From assembly GCA_900550585.1 (NCBI GenBank), contig URST01000008.1:1-47223 (forward strand): a stretch of DNA of 47,223 bases. Reading direction: 5' to 3'. A program made the translations under genes and the position numbers. Under the pieces are notes generated by a model, which was not told the DNA's origin, did not search any database, and saw only the letters and a program-made list of their open reading frames with translations. This DNA is from an uncultured Eubacteriales bacterium (lineage in GTDB: Bacteria; Bacillota; Clostridia; Oscillospirales; Oscillospiraceae). Positions 13,843 to 22,094 of this stretch are shown one piece after another; position 1 is the stretch's first letter, and the number at the start of each line of letters is the position of its first letter.

Positions 13843-15948
13843 ATGAAGTGCACCATTCTTCACGAGTCCCCCGGGCGTCTGCGGGTCCACCTGCAGTGCC
13901 CCGCCATGACGCTGCACCAGGCCGACGTGCTGGAGTACTATCTCCGGGCGGTGGACGGCGTTTCGGATGTCAAGGTCTACGACCGCACGCGGGACGCCGT
14001 GATCCTGTATGCGTCGGGGCGCGGCGGTATCATCGCCGCCCTGGCGTCCTTCTCCTTCCCCAAGGCGGAGGCACTGGCGCTGGTGCCGGAGCACACGCCC
14101 CGCGCCCTGAACCGGGAGTTTGAGGACAAGCTGGCCGTCACCGTCATGCGCCGGTGCATCTCCAGGCTGTTCCTGCCGGTGCCCGTGACCACGGCGCTGG
14201 CGGTGATCCGCTCCGTCCGCTACATCAAGGAGGGCCTGAAGGCCCTGTGGCACGGCAAGCTGTCCGTGGCCGTGCTGGACGCCACCGCCGTCACGGTATC
14301 CATCCTCCGGGGCGACTTCTCCACCGCCGGCTCCGTCATGTTCATGCTGCGGCTGGGCGAGATCCTGGAGGAGTGGACCCACAAGAAATCCGTGGCGGAT
14401 CTGGCCGGGGCCATGAGCCTCAATGTGGACAAGGTCTGGCTCCGCGTCAACGACACCGAGGTGCTGGTCCCCGTCTCCGACGTGCAGGAGGGCGACTGCG
14501 TGGTGGTCCGCACCGGCAGCATGATCCCGCTGGACGGCAAAGTCGTCTCCGGCGAAGCCATGGTGAATCAGTCCTCCATGACCGGCGAATCCATGCCTGT
14601 TCCCAAGCGGCCCGGCAGCCCGGTCTACGCCGGCACCGTGGCCGAGGAGGGCGAGTGCGTCATCTGCGTAGAAAAGCGCTCCGGCGGCGGCCGCTACGAC
14701 CGCATCGTCCGCATGATCGAGGAGTCGGAGAAGCTGAAATCCACCGCCGAGGACAAGGCCGCCCGCCTTGCCGACCGTCTGGTGCCCTACACGCTGGGCG
14801 GCACGGCGCTGACGTACCTGCTGACCCGCAACATCACCAAGACGCTGGCGGTGCTGATGGTGGACTTCTCCTGCGTGCTGAAGCTGGCCATCCCCATCGC
14901 CGTGCTGTCCGCCATGCGGGAGAGCAGCGGCCATCACATCTCCGTCAAGGGCGGACGCTTTCTGGAGTCCGTGGCGAAGGCGGATACCATCGTTTTCGAC
15001 AAGACCGGCACCCTGACCTACGCCGCGCCCACCGTGGCGCAGGTGGTGCCCTTCGGCGGACACAGCGAGCCGGAAATGCTGCGGCTGGCCGCCTGCCTGG
15101 AGGAGCACTACCCCCACTCCATGGCCAACGCCGTGGTGGAGGAGGCCCGAAAGCGGGGCCTTTCCCACGAGGAGTACCACTCCCAGGTGCAGTATGTGGT
15201 GGCCCACGGCATCTCCAGCATGGTGGAGGGCAAAAAGGTGCTCATCGGCAGCGCCCACTTCGTATTCGAGGACGAGGGCTGCCGTATTCCCGCCGGCGAG
15301 GAGGCCGCCTTTGCCGCCCTGCCGGACGCCTACTCCCACCTGTATCTCTGCATCGCCGGTGAGCTGGCGGCGGTCATCTGCATCCACGATCCCCTGCGCC
15401 GCGAGGCACAGGCGGCGGTGGCGGCGCTGCACCGCTGCGGCTTCACCAATGTGGTGATGATGACCGGCGACAACCGCCGGACTGCCGAGGCCGTGGCCCG
15501 TCAGGTAGGCGTGGACGCCGTGTATGCCGAGGTGCTGCCGGAGGACAAGGCCGCCTTCATCCGTCAGGAGAAGGCCAAGGGCCACACCGTCATCATGGTG
15601 GGCGACGGCGTCAACGACTCCCCCGCCCTGTCCGAGGCCGATGCGGGCATCGCCATCTCCACCGGCGCGGCCATCGCCCGGGAGATTGCCGACATCACCA
15701 TCGCGTCGGAGGATCTGTTCGAGCTGGTGACACTGCGGCAGCTCAGCGAAGCGCTGATGCGGCGCATCCACCGGAACTACCGGTTCATCGTGGGCTTCAA
15801 CTTCTCCCTGATCGTGCTGGGCGTGGCCGGCATCCTGCCCCCCACCACCTCCGCGCTGCTGCACAACATGTCCACTCTGGGCATCAGCCTGAAAAGCATG
15901 ACGGATCTGCTGCCCGACAAGCAGACGCAGGACACCATCCCGCAATAA
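13843..15948 (+). CDS. P1B-type heavy-metal-transporting ATPase
   Basis: The 701 residues contain the P-type core: TGES (247-250) in the actuator domain, phosphorylation site DKTGT (D386), TGD in MMTGDNRRT and hinge GDGVNDSPAL (about 587). The N terminus (1-70) folds like an HMA domain but lacks CxxC. The transport helix before the P domain reads FSCVLKLAIP (C344, K347, P351), not the CPC or CPx of copper and zinc/cadmium pumps, so the metal is not predictable; manganese-, iron- or zinc-type export is possible. There are about eight membrane helices. The gene is coupled to a DUF6110-like gene 2 nt upstream and sits under a promoter with a likely metalloregulator operator. Confidence 0.9.
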   Translation: MKCTILHESPGRLRVHLQCPAMTLHQADVLEYYLRAVDGVSDVKVYDRTRDAVILYASGRGGIIAALASFSFPKAEALALVPEHTPRALNREFEDKLAVTVMRRCISRLFLPVPVTTALAVIRSVRYIKEGLKALWHGKLSVAVLDATAVTVSILRGDFSTAGSVMFMLRLGEILEEWTHKKSVADLAGAMSLNVDKVWLRVNDTEVLVPVSDVQEGDCVVVRTGSMIPLDGKVVSGEAMVNQSSMTGESMPVPKRPGSPVYAGTVAEEGECVICVEKRSGGGRYDRIVRMIEESEKLKSTAEDKAARLADRLVPYTLGGTALTYLLTRNITKTLAVLMVDFSCVLKLAIPIAVLSAMRESSGHHISVKGGRFLESVAKADTIVFDKTGTLTYAAPTVAQVVPFGGHSEPEMLRLAACLEEHYPHSMANAVVEEARKRGLSHEEYHSQVQYVVAHGISSMVEGKKVLIGSAHFVFEDEGCRIPAGEEAAFAALPDAYSHLYLCIAGELAAVICIHDPLRREAQAAVAALHRCGFTNVVMMTGDNRRTAEAVARQVGVDAVYAEVLPEDKAAFIRQEKAKGHTVIMVGDGVNDSPALSEADAGIAISTGAAIAREIADITIASEDLFELVTLRQLSEALMRRIHRNYRFIVGFNFSLIVLGVAGILPPTTSALLHNMSTLGISLKSMTDLLPDKQTQDTIPQ

Positions 15949-15950
15949 AC

Positions 15951-15998
15951 GAGCATAAACGAAGCGCCCGGCTCTCGCCGGGCGCTTCGTTTATGCTC
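15951..15998. terminator. Long bidirectional terminator between convergent genes
   Basis: A 22-bp stem (15951-15972 with 15977-15998) around TCTC. The outer arms GAGCATAAA/TTTATGCTC are the same as in the terminator at 7655-7705, though the cores differ. Confidence 0.88.
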
Positions 15999-16003
15999 AT
16001 TTC

Positions 16004-16762
16004 TTATTTGGCCGTGGCGGCGGCGTAGGCCGCGTCGTCCACCGGCTCCAGGCACTCATTGGAGCCGCCCTCGCCAGGCACCTCCACCGCCAGATGGGAG
16101 AACCAGCTGTCCGGTGCCGCGCCGTGCCAGTGCTTGACGCCCGCCGGGATGTTCACCACATCGCCGGGAAGCAGCTCCTGCGCGGGTTTGCCCGCCTCCT
16201 GATAATAACCCCGGCCCGCCACGCACACCAGGATCTGTCCGCCGCCCTTGGCGGCATGGTGGATGTGCCAGTTGTTCCGGCAGCCCGGCTCAAACGTCAC
16301 ATTGAAAATGCCCACCTGCTGGGTGGAGAGCGGCGCCAGATAGCTCTGCCCGATGAAGTACCGGGCAAAGGCGTCGTTGGGCGCGCCGATGGGGAACACC
16401 ATGGCATTGGCGTGTACGGCCTTGGCATCCTCCGCCGCGTCCTCCGCCCAGACCTCCTTGGCCATGCGGAACGCCGCCCATGCCTTGGGCCACCCCGCGT
16501 AGAACGCCGCGTGGGTCAGTATCTCCGCGATCTCCGTTTTCGTGACACCGTTGTTCTTCGCGGACTCCAGATGATACCGGAACGAGGAGTCCGTCAGCCC
16601 CTGCGCCATCAGGGCCACCACCGTCACGATGCTGCGGTCCCGCAGGGAGAGCTTGTCCTCCCGGCTCCACACCTGCCCGAACAGCACATCGTCGTTAAGC
16701 TCCGCGAACTTCGGCGCAAACGCGCCCAGGGCCTCCCGGCCCGCCGTCTGTTTCACTGCCAT
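16004..16762 (-). CDS. Carboxymuconolactone-decarboxylase-like and cupin fusion protein
   Basis: This 252-residue two-domain protein has residues about 5-110 of the CMD/AhpD superfamily (LRDRSIVTVVALMAQG; EIAEILTHAAFYAGWPKAWAAF) with the family histidine but no AhpD CxxC pair. Residues about 145-235 form a cupin: WHIHHAAKGG (metal-binding histidines), PGDVVNIPAGVKHWHGA. Such fusions occur in anaerobes as presumed ring-opening or detoxifying enzymes, but no substrate is known. The start is supported by AAGGAGG. It is the last gene downstream of a half-length MATE gene, only 31 nt apart. Confidence 0.85.
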   Translation of the reverse strand: MAVKQTAGREALGAFAPKFAELNDDVLFGQVWSREDKLSLRDRSIVTVVALMAQGLTDSSFRYHLESAKNNGVTKTEIAEILTHAAFYAGWPKAWAAFRMAKEVWAEDAAEDAKAVHANAMVFPIGAPNDAFARYFIGQSYLAPLSTQQVGIFNVTFEPGCRNNWHIHHAAKGGGQILVCVAGRGYYQEAGKPAQELLPGDVVNIPAGVKHWHGAAPDSWFSHLAVEVPGEGGSNECLEPVDDAAYAAATAK

Positions 16763-16793
16763 GGTCTTGTCCTCCTTATCAAAAAATTTTTAC

Positions 16794-17495
16794 TCAGATC
16801 GTGCCTTCCCTCTGCACAGCGGCAAATTTCCGGGCCGGCCGGCAGATCACCAGCGCCCCGAAGATCAGCACCGCCGTGGCGACAGCCACACCGTCCACCG
16901 TCATGCCCAGCACCGCCACGAAAAACAGGTTCAGCGCCACATTCAGCACGCCGGAGGCCAGCAATGCCGCCAGCGGTATCTTTGTCTCTCCCACACTGCG
17001 GAAGATGGCCGCCTCGAAGTTGTACAGCAGGATCACCGGCATGCCCGCCAGATAGATGCGCAGATACAGCAGCGCCAGCGGGAACACGTCCTCCGGGACG
17101 TTCAGAAGCCTCAGCAGCGGCGCGGTGATCAGCTCACCCAGCAGCGCCACCAGTCCGCCGCCCAGCAGTGCCACCAGCACGGAGGTGTGGACGGCCTTCG
17201 TCACCGTCTCCCGATCCCCTTGTCCGATGGCGTGGGCGATGACCACGTTGGCGCCCAGTGCGATGCCGATGAACAGATTGACGATCAGGCCGATGATGGC
17301 GCTGTTGGCGCCCACCGCCGCCACAGCGGCTGTCCGCGCCTCGCCGGTGAAGTTGCCCACCACCGCCACATCCGATGCGTTGAAAAGCTGCTCCAGTATG
17401 GCCGTGGCCGCCATCGGCAAAGCGAACCGCGGTATCTTATCCCAAACAGAGCCGTGCAGCATGTCCAGCTGCCGCTTTTGTACTTGTTCTGCCAA
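16794..17495 (-). CDS. Half-length MATE-family transporter (C-terminal half missing)
   Basis: The 233 residues match the N-terminal half of MATE exporters (VWDKIPRFALPMAATAILEQLFNASDVAVVGNF, then six membrane helices), ending after the sixth helix with CRPARKFAAVQREGTI. Normal MATE proteins have 12 helices and 440-460 residues. The next gene begins 31 bp after the stop, so the second half is deleted, not frameshifted. The start codon is TTG at 17495 behind AAGAGG. A good promoter and an inverted repeat precede it, so it may be transcribed. It is either a decaying pseudogene or a six-helix protein; I favour the former. Confidence 0.75.
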   Translation of the reverse strand: MAEQVQKRQLDMLHGSVWDKIPRFALPMAATAILEQLFNASDVAVVGNFTGEARTAAVAAVGANSAIIGLIVNLFIGIALGANVVIAHAIGQGDRETVTKAVHTSVLVALLGGGLVALLGELITAPLLRLLNVPEDVFPLALLYLRIYLAGMPVILLYNFEAAIFRSVGETKIPLAALLASGVLNVALNLFFVAVLGMTVDGVAVATAVLIFGALVICRPARKFAAVQREGTI

Positions 17496-17540
17496 TGTAA
17501 AATGCCTCTTTCCTGCGGAAGATCCGGAAACCGTTTTCCT

Positions 17541-17585
17541 ATTGTAGCCACCGGAACACAGACAGTCAATTCTATTTTTAGAATT
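17541..17585 (-). promoter_or_regulatory. Promoter and inverted repeat before the half-MATE gene
   Basis: On the minus strand TTGACT, a 17-bp spacer and TACAAT (17541-17569). AATTCTA-TTTT-TAGAATT (17568-17585) overlaps the -35 edge. It could be an operator, or a weak hairpin ending the upstream MATE transcript. Confidence 0.65.
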
Positions 17586-17613
17586 TTACGATAAGCAGAA
17601 CTGATAGCGCCGC

Positions 17614-18939
17614 TCAGATGACCTGAAACCGCGTCCACTTCTGCGACCGCAGCCGCCACAGGAAGATCGCGCCCCGGAACACCAGGTCGATGCTCATGCC
17701 GATGGCCACGCCGATGACGCCCCAGCCCAGCCACAGGCCGAACAGCGCTGAGAACAGCAGCCGCGCCCCGATGGTCAGGGAGATGGACACGACCATGGTG
17801 AACTTCACATCGCCCGCTGCCCGCAGGCCGTTGCCCAGCGAACCGGCAAAGGGGTAGGCCAGGCCGTTGAAGATGTTGTTGATGAGCGCCAGCCAGATCA
17901 CCAGCTCCTTGGCCTCCGGCGAAATGGCGGCATAGCGGACGATCAGCGGCGTGACGGCGAAGATCAGCGCGTTCCACAGCACGGACAGCACCAGCGTGAT
18001 CCTGTTCAGTTTTTTGAAGTAGAAATTGGCGGCGTCGATGTCCCGCGCCCCCATGCACTGGCCGATGACGGTGGTGTACACCGGCGCCATGGCAAGGCCC
18101 ATGATGGACGCCAGCGACCAGATGCTCTGGGCCACGCCGTTGGCGGCGATCTGGTAGGTGCCGAACAGCGCCACCATGCTGGACAGCGCCACCTTCACCA
18201 ACTGATGTACGCCGTTTTCCACACCGTTGGGCATGGCGATGCCCATGACCTTTTTGAGGAGTTCGCCGTCCCACGCCCATATATCCGCCCATCTGTACCG
18301 CACCGGGTTCTGCTTCCGGAAGCAATAGACCGTCACCGCCGCTGCGGACAGCATGCGGGAGAGCAGCGACGGCCACGCAACGCCCGCCGCCCCCAGATGC
18401 AGGACGAATACGCCCACGCAGTTGCCCGCCACGTTGATGACGTTGGCGACGATGGAAACGTTCATGGTCACGTCGGTTTTCCCGATACTGCGGCACAGTG
18501 CCGCCCCCGCATCGTAGACGGCCAGGAACGGCAGGGACAGCGTGGTGATCCAGAGATAGGACTCACACGCCGCCATCACGTCCGCTTCGATGCTGCCGAA
18601 CAGCAGCCGCAGAAGCTGAGTGCGGAACACCAATATCAGCGCCGCCATCACCACGGAGATGACCGCCGAGATCATCAGCAGCTGTCCCGCCGAACGGGAC
18701 GCCGCCTTGTCATTTTTGCTGCCGATGTACTGGCTGATGATGACTGCGCCGCCGGAGGACAGCGCCGTGAACAGGAAGATCAGCACGGTGTTGAAGGACG
18801 TGACCAGCGACACGCCGGACACGTCCGCCTCGCTGGAAAAGCTGACCACGAACGTGTCGGCGATGCCCACGAACATCAACAGAAACTGCTCGATAAACAG
18901 CGGAACGATCAAATTCCGCAGGTCTTTGTTGGTGAACAT
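17614..18939 (-). CDS. MATE-family efflux transporter
   Basis: The 441 residues are full length with 12 predicted helices. Family-typical segments are FIEQFLLMFVGIADTFVVS in helix 1, SQYIG after helix 2 and NGVAQSIWSLASIMGLAMAP in the second half. MATE proteins expel cationic drugs, dyes or metabolites using sodium or proton gradients; the substrate here is unknown. It starts 1 nt after the TetR-type regulator's stop, so both are one operon and the regulator probably controls it. The next gene downstream is a half MATE. Confidence 0.9.
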   Translation of the reverse strand: MFTNKDLRNLIVPLFIEQFLLMFVGIADTFVVSFSSEADVSGVSLVTSFNTVLIFLFTALSSGGAVIISQYIGSKNDKAASRSAGQLLMISAVISVVMAALILVFRTQLLRLLFGSIEADVMAACESYLWITTLSLPFLAVYDAGAALCRSIGKTDVTMNVSIVANVINVAGNCVGVFVLHLGAAGVAWPSLLSRMLSAAAVTVYCFRKQNPVRYRWADIWAWDGELLKKVMGIAMPNGVENGVHQLVKVALSSMVALFGTYQIAANGVAQSIWSLASIMGLAMAPVYTTVIGQCMGARDIDAANFYFKKLNRITLVLSVLWNALIFAVTPLIVRYAAISPEAKELVIWLALINNIFNGLAYPFAGSLGNGLRAAGDVKFTMVVSISLTIGARLLFSALFGLWLGWGVIGVAIGMSIDLVFRGAIFLWRLRSQKWTRFQVI

Positions 18940-18940
18940 T

Positions 18941-19492
18941 TCACGCCTCGTATTTCTCTGTAAAAGCGCGCTTGCAGGCCGCCAGCATCCGCTCCACCTT
19001 TTCCATGTTCCAGTCGCAGAAGTCTGTGGCCACCATGGCCGCGATGCCGTGGGCGTGCATCCACAGCTGGTCGTGCAGGATGTCCGCCTCCTCGTGGCCG
19101 ATATGATAGGTGCCCATCAGCTTCTCAATGGAGCGCTCGATCATGGCCAGCAGCGCCTGCCTGATCTCCGCAAAGGCGTTGGGCCGCATGAACAGAAATC
19201 GGAACAGCCGCGGCTCCTCCTTGGCGAAGGCGATGTAGCGCATACCGTACAGGCAGACCACGCCGTCCTCGCTTCCAGCTTTCATGTACCGCTCAAATTC
19301 GGCGACAGCCAGCGGGATCAGTTCCCCGCGCAGCTCCTCCATCCCGGAGAAGGACAGATACACAGGCTGCGTGGAACAGCCCAGCTCCCCGGCCAGCTGC
19401 TTGAGGTTCACGGCGTCATAGCCCTGCTCCCGCAGCAGCTTCAGCGCAGCGGCTAAAATTTTCTCCTTGGGCACCTGTTTTCTTGCGGGCAT
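18941..19492 (-). CDS. TetR/AcrR-family transcriptional regulator
   Basis: The 183-residue protein starts at ATG 19492, where GGAGGTGGG lies 5-8 nt upstream; an in-frame codon further out lacks a ribosome site. Residues about 5-55 form the TetR helix-turn-helix (KEKILAAALKLLREQGYDAVNLKQLAGELGCSTQPVYLSF), and the rest is the ligand-binding helical domain, with YHIGHEEADILHDQLWMHAHGI. TetR proteins usually repress an adjacent exporter; the MATE gene follows 1 nt later. A 16-bp perfect palindrome just upstream is the likely operator. Confidence 0.9.
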   Translation of the reverse strand: MPARKQVPKEKILAAALKLLREQGYDAVNLKQLAGELGCSTQPVYLSFSGMEELRGELIPLAVAEFERYMKAGSEDGVVCLYGMRYIAFAKEEPRLFRFLFMRPNAFAEIRQALLAMIERSIEKLMGTYHIGHEEADILHDQLWMHAHGIAAMVATDFCDWNMEKVERMLAACKRAFTEKYEA

Positions 19493-19507
19493 AGTCCCAC
19501 CTCCAAG

Positions 19508-19523
19508 AATAAATATATTTATT
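19508..19523. promoter_or_regulatory. Palindromic operator candidate for the TetR-family regulator
   Basis: AATAAATATATTTATT is a perfect 16-bp palindrome located 16 bp upstream of the tetR start codon, inside the probable promoter. Its position suggests autoregulation of the tetR-MATE operon. Confidence 0.55.
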
Positions 19524-19688
19524 GATAACTGCATCTATTTTATTCCGGCAGTTCCTCCCTGTCAAGAGGGCGCGGCAAAGCTGCCGCCCCGGCTCCGGGA
19601 GCCGCCAGAGTGTCTCCTCCTCCGCGTTGGCGTCCCTTCCCCACACCGGCCCTCCGCACCGGCCACGCCCGTCATATTGGATGCCAGT

Positions 19689-19748
19689 ATTACTAATAGT
19701 CATTATCATATTCTATGGCTTTACTTTTCTCGTTAAATATCCTACTAT
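19689..19748 (+). promoter_or_regulatory. Predicted promoter with upstream Fur-box-like sequence
   Basis: TTTACT (19720-19725), a 17-bp spacer and TACTAT (19743-19748). Upstream, 19689-19707 matches the 19-bp Fur consensus at 14 positions by my count, mainly in the half GTCATTATC. The Fur match is suggestive only. Confidence 0.45.
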
Positions 19749-19827
19749 ACAGTCACAACAGCAAGACACCTGAAAATACAACAGGAACTTCATCAATAAC
19801 CAAAATATCTTCAAGGAGGAATTCATC

Positions 19828-20052
19828 ATGAAGAACATCAATACCTACATTCTCACCGCCATCGTCTCTCTGGTCATGGTCATCGCCACCGCTTTCCTGA
19901 TGACCGCCGCTGATGAGCCCGTCCGTCAGGCTGGCTACTACCTGCCCATGATCTTCGGTGCCGTCGGTACCTGGGCCGCCTCCAAGGCCGGCCTGCTGGA
20001 GATCGACTACGAGGAGCGCAAGGCGCACCGCAGCGCCCACGCCGCCGCGTAA
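19828..20052 (+). CDS. Small membrane protein (74 aa), function unknown
   Basis: The product has a first membrane helix at about 7-27 (YILTAIVSLVMVIATAFLM), a short loop and a second hydrophobic stretch at about 38-57 (YLPMIFGAVGTWAASKAGLL), then a charged tail with several His and Ala. CAAGGAGG precedes the ATG by 10 nt. It has its own promoter and terminator, so it is a genuine monocistronic gene. No family recognised. Confidence 0.7.
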   Translation: MKNINTYILTAIVSLVMVIATAFLMTAADEPVRQAGYYLPMIFGAVGTWAASKAGLLEIDYEERKAHRSAHAAA

Positions 20053-20161
20053 ATCCGCTTTTCCGAAACGCTCCCAAAACTTTGATTTCCGGAGCATTTC
20101 CCCGACTTTTCCCCGATTTTCCTCTTTTAAGCTTTTCTTTTCCGAAATCCCACATGCAAAA

Positions 20162-20197
20162 AAGGGCGAAGACGCACAGCGTCTCCGCTCTTTTTTT
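20162..20197 (+). terminator. Intrinsic terminator of the small membrane protein gene
   Basis: An imperfect 13-bp stem (AGGGCGAAGACGC with GCGTCTCCGCTCT, one mismatch and one G-U pair) followed by T7. It lies about 110 bp after the stop. Confidence 0.75.
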
Positions 20198-20227
20198 GTG
20201 ATCGTGCCGCAAAAATGTCCCTTGGCC

Positions 20228-20893
20228 TTACAGCGCTTTCGCTTCAGGCGGTCCGTTCCGCACATACTTCTCCCATACATACAGGCGGTCGCTCTCGCCG
20301 ACCTGCCGCAGCACTCTGGCAGGCACACCGGCGGCGATGCTGTTGGGCGGGATATCCCGCGTCACCACCGCCCCGGCGGCGATGATACTGCCCGCCCCGA
20401 TGGTCACACCACCGCACACCGTCACACCGGCGCACAGCCAGCAGTGATCCTCAATGGTGATAGGCTCGGCGTACTCCAGCTCGTGGCAGCCGTTGGGGTA
20501 GTCCGTATAGGCCCGTTCCTCCGCTAAAAACGGGTGGTTGGGCGTGGCCAGCGTCACATTGGGGCCGATGAGGACGTTGTCCCCCAGCGTAATAGGCGCC
20601 ACATCCAGAAACACGCTGTTGTAGTTAACGAAGCAGTTCTGCCCCACATGGATGTTCACGCCGTACTCGCAGTAGAAGGGCGCAAACGCCTCAAAATTTT
20701 TTCCTTTTGCAGAGGGGATCAGCCGTTCCAATGCCCACTGCTTGGCTTTGGTACGCCATAGGGCAATGCGGTTGAAGCGGTCACAGCGGATCATGCCCTC
20801 CCTGTGCCGCCTGGCGATCTCCGGGTCGGTGGGCGTATAGAGCCGTCCGGATACCATGCGCTCCCATTCACTGCCGGTCATGTTCTTATCCAT
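20228..20893 (-). CDS. Sugar O-acetyltransferase (maltose/galactoside acetyltransferase type)
   Basis: At 221 residues, the N-terminal MAT helical segment (EWERMVSGRLYTPTDPEI) precedes left-handed beta-helix hexapeptide repeats (ITLGDNVLIGPNVTLATPNHPF; ITIEDHCWLCAGVTVCGGVTIGAGSIIAAGAVVTRDIPPNSIAAGVPARVL). The His of TPNHPF is the catalytic base of LacA/NodL/Maa enzymes. It transfers acetyl from acetyl-CoA to a sugar or similar alcohol; the acceptor is unknown. It starts 14 nt downstream of the PucR-type regulator stop, with AAAGGAGTG inside the gap, so the two are likely co-transcribed. Confidence 0.88.
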   Translation of the reverse strand: MDKNMTGSEWERMVSGRLYTPTDPEIARRHREGMIRCDRFNRIALWRTKAKQWALERLIPSAKGKNFEAFAPFYCEYGVNIHVGQNCFVNYNSVFLDVAPITLGDNVLIGPNVTLATPNHPFLAEERAYTDYPNGCHELEYAEPITIEDHCWLCAGVTVCGGVTIGAGSIIAAGAVVTRDIPPNSIAAGVPARVLRQVGESDRLYVWEKYVRNGPPEAKAL

Positions 20894-20907
20894 TTTCTGT
20901 CACTCCT

Positions 20908-22080
20908 TTATGCGCGCCTGTACCGGTACAGGTACAGGGCCGTCTCCCATGCCAATCGCTTCACCGGGTCGGCCGGCTCAGCCGCCAGCAGCGTCCACAG
21001 CTGCTGGAGCCGGTAGCTCACGGTGTTGTAGTGCAGGTGCAGCTCCCGTGCCATCCGGCGCTGGTTGCCCATACAGCGCAGCCAGCTCGCCAGTGTATCC
21101 AGCAGCTCCTGCCGCCGCGGCTCCGGCTGCTGCAGAAGCACTCCCAGCTGTCGGCGGATATACGCATCCGTTTCCGCTGGGGAGGCTTCCTCCAGCAGGC
21201 GTACTACTCCCACCGGGTCGTCTGTCACGCAGGGTGTCCCTGTCCGCTCCGCCATATGCAGCGCCGTGCGGGCGCTGTGGTCTGCTCTCTGAAGGCCCGC
21301 CGCACCGCTGTAAGGGCGGCTGATGCCGCAGATAACGCCACGGGCGGCGGTGAAGTCCGCCATCACCTGCCGCAGCGGCGTCTCCAGCGTGAACAGGTCG
21401 TCCGCCTCCAGCGCCAGCAGAATGCTGTCCTCCGTCAGTGCGCCCCAGACGTCCGCACCCAGCATCCGGCAGCGCTCCTCCGCCTCATGCAGCCAGGAGC
21501 GCCGCTGTGATCCCGGTGCGTCCGCCCGTATCCGCAACAGGATATGCGGATACTCCAAATGGATGCCGGACTCCGCCGCCTGCCGCTCCATCGCTTCGCT
21601 CAGCGGCGCACCGGAGACGAGATGGTGCAGCAGTACGGCCAGCTGCCGCTCCTGCTCCGCCGGTATCCGCCGCCGCGCGATCTCGCGGGACACCGCATCG
21701 GCCAGCTCGGTGAAGCGCACATCGTCCGGCAACTGGAGCAGCGGCAGTCCCAGCTGGTCAGCCGTCTCCGTCAGCCCTGCCGGCAGGGGCTTGGGCAGAT
21801 AGCGCCCCGGCTTGATGCCCACGCCGGACAGGTCTTTTTCCGCCGCCGTGGGCAGCAGCGCGTCCACGGCCTGCGGGTCGTCCGCGATGGCAAAGCCTGT
21901 GGTGATAAGCAGCTCCCCCTGCGCCAGCCACCGCGCGTAGTCCGGCGTATCCGTCAGGTTGACGCCGCTGACCCGGCGGTCAAGTCCCGCCGCGCCGCCG
22001 CAGACGGTGCAGCCTGCGAATGCGGGCAGGCGCAACACCTCCCCCAGCGTGGGATAGTCCGATGTATGCTGTGATGCCAT
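20908..22080 (-). CDS. PucR-family transcriptional regulator
   Basis: The 390 residues show a PucR-type N-terminal domain (TLGEVLRLPAFAGCTVCGGAAGLDRRVSGVNLTDTPD), a middle region resembling the CdaR/GGDEF-like domain and a C-terminal helix-turn-helix (RRMARELHLHYNTVSYRLQQL). PucR proteins activate purine-use or related nitrogen-scavenging genes. Here the direct partner is an acetyltransferase gene, so the local role is unclear; purine/hydantoin genes occur at the far end of the window. A perfect TTGTGAT-ACC-ATCACAA repeat before the gene suggests autoregulation. An AAAGGAGG site fixes the start. Confidence 0.88.
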   Translation of the reverse strand: MASQHTSDYPTLGEVLRLPAFAGCTVCGGAAGLDRRVSGVNLTDTPDYARWLAQGELLITTGFAIADDPQAVDALLPTAAEKDLSGVGIKPGRYLPKPLPAGLTETADQLGLPLLQLPDDVRFTELADAVSREIARRRIPAEQERQLAVLLHHLVSGAPLSEAMERQAAESGIHLEYPHILLRIRADAPGSQRRSWLHEAEERCRMLGADVWGALTEDSILLALEADDLFTLETPLRQVMADFTAARGVICGISRPYSGAAGLQRADHSARTALHMAERTGTPCVTDDPVGVVRLLEEASPAETDAYIRRQLGVLLQQPEPRRQELLDTLASWLRCMGNQRRMARELHLHYNTVSYRLQQLWTLLAAEPADPVKRLAWETALYLYRYRRA

Positions 22081-22094
22081 GGCTTTCGCCTCCT

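Larger units (their letters stand above)
19493..19827. other. Divergent intergenic region between tetR and a small membrane protein gene
   Basis: This 335-bp stretch holds the tetR-side palindrome (19508-19523), a GC-rich segment with a short CGGCTCC-G-GGAGCCG hairpin (about 19590-19604), then an A+T-rich segment with a Fur-box-like sequence and the promoter for the small gene at 19828. No further gene is supported. Confidence 0.6.

Noticed and set aside
13744..15945. Long minus-strand frame (about 733 codons) opposite the P1B ATPase
   Set aside because: It is a shadow of the ATPase gene, with biased composition and no domain.
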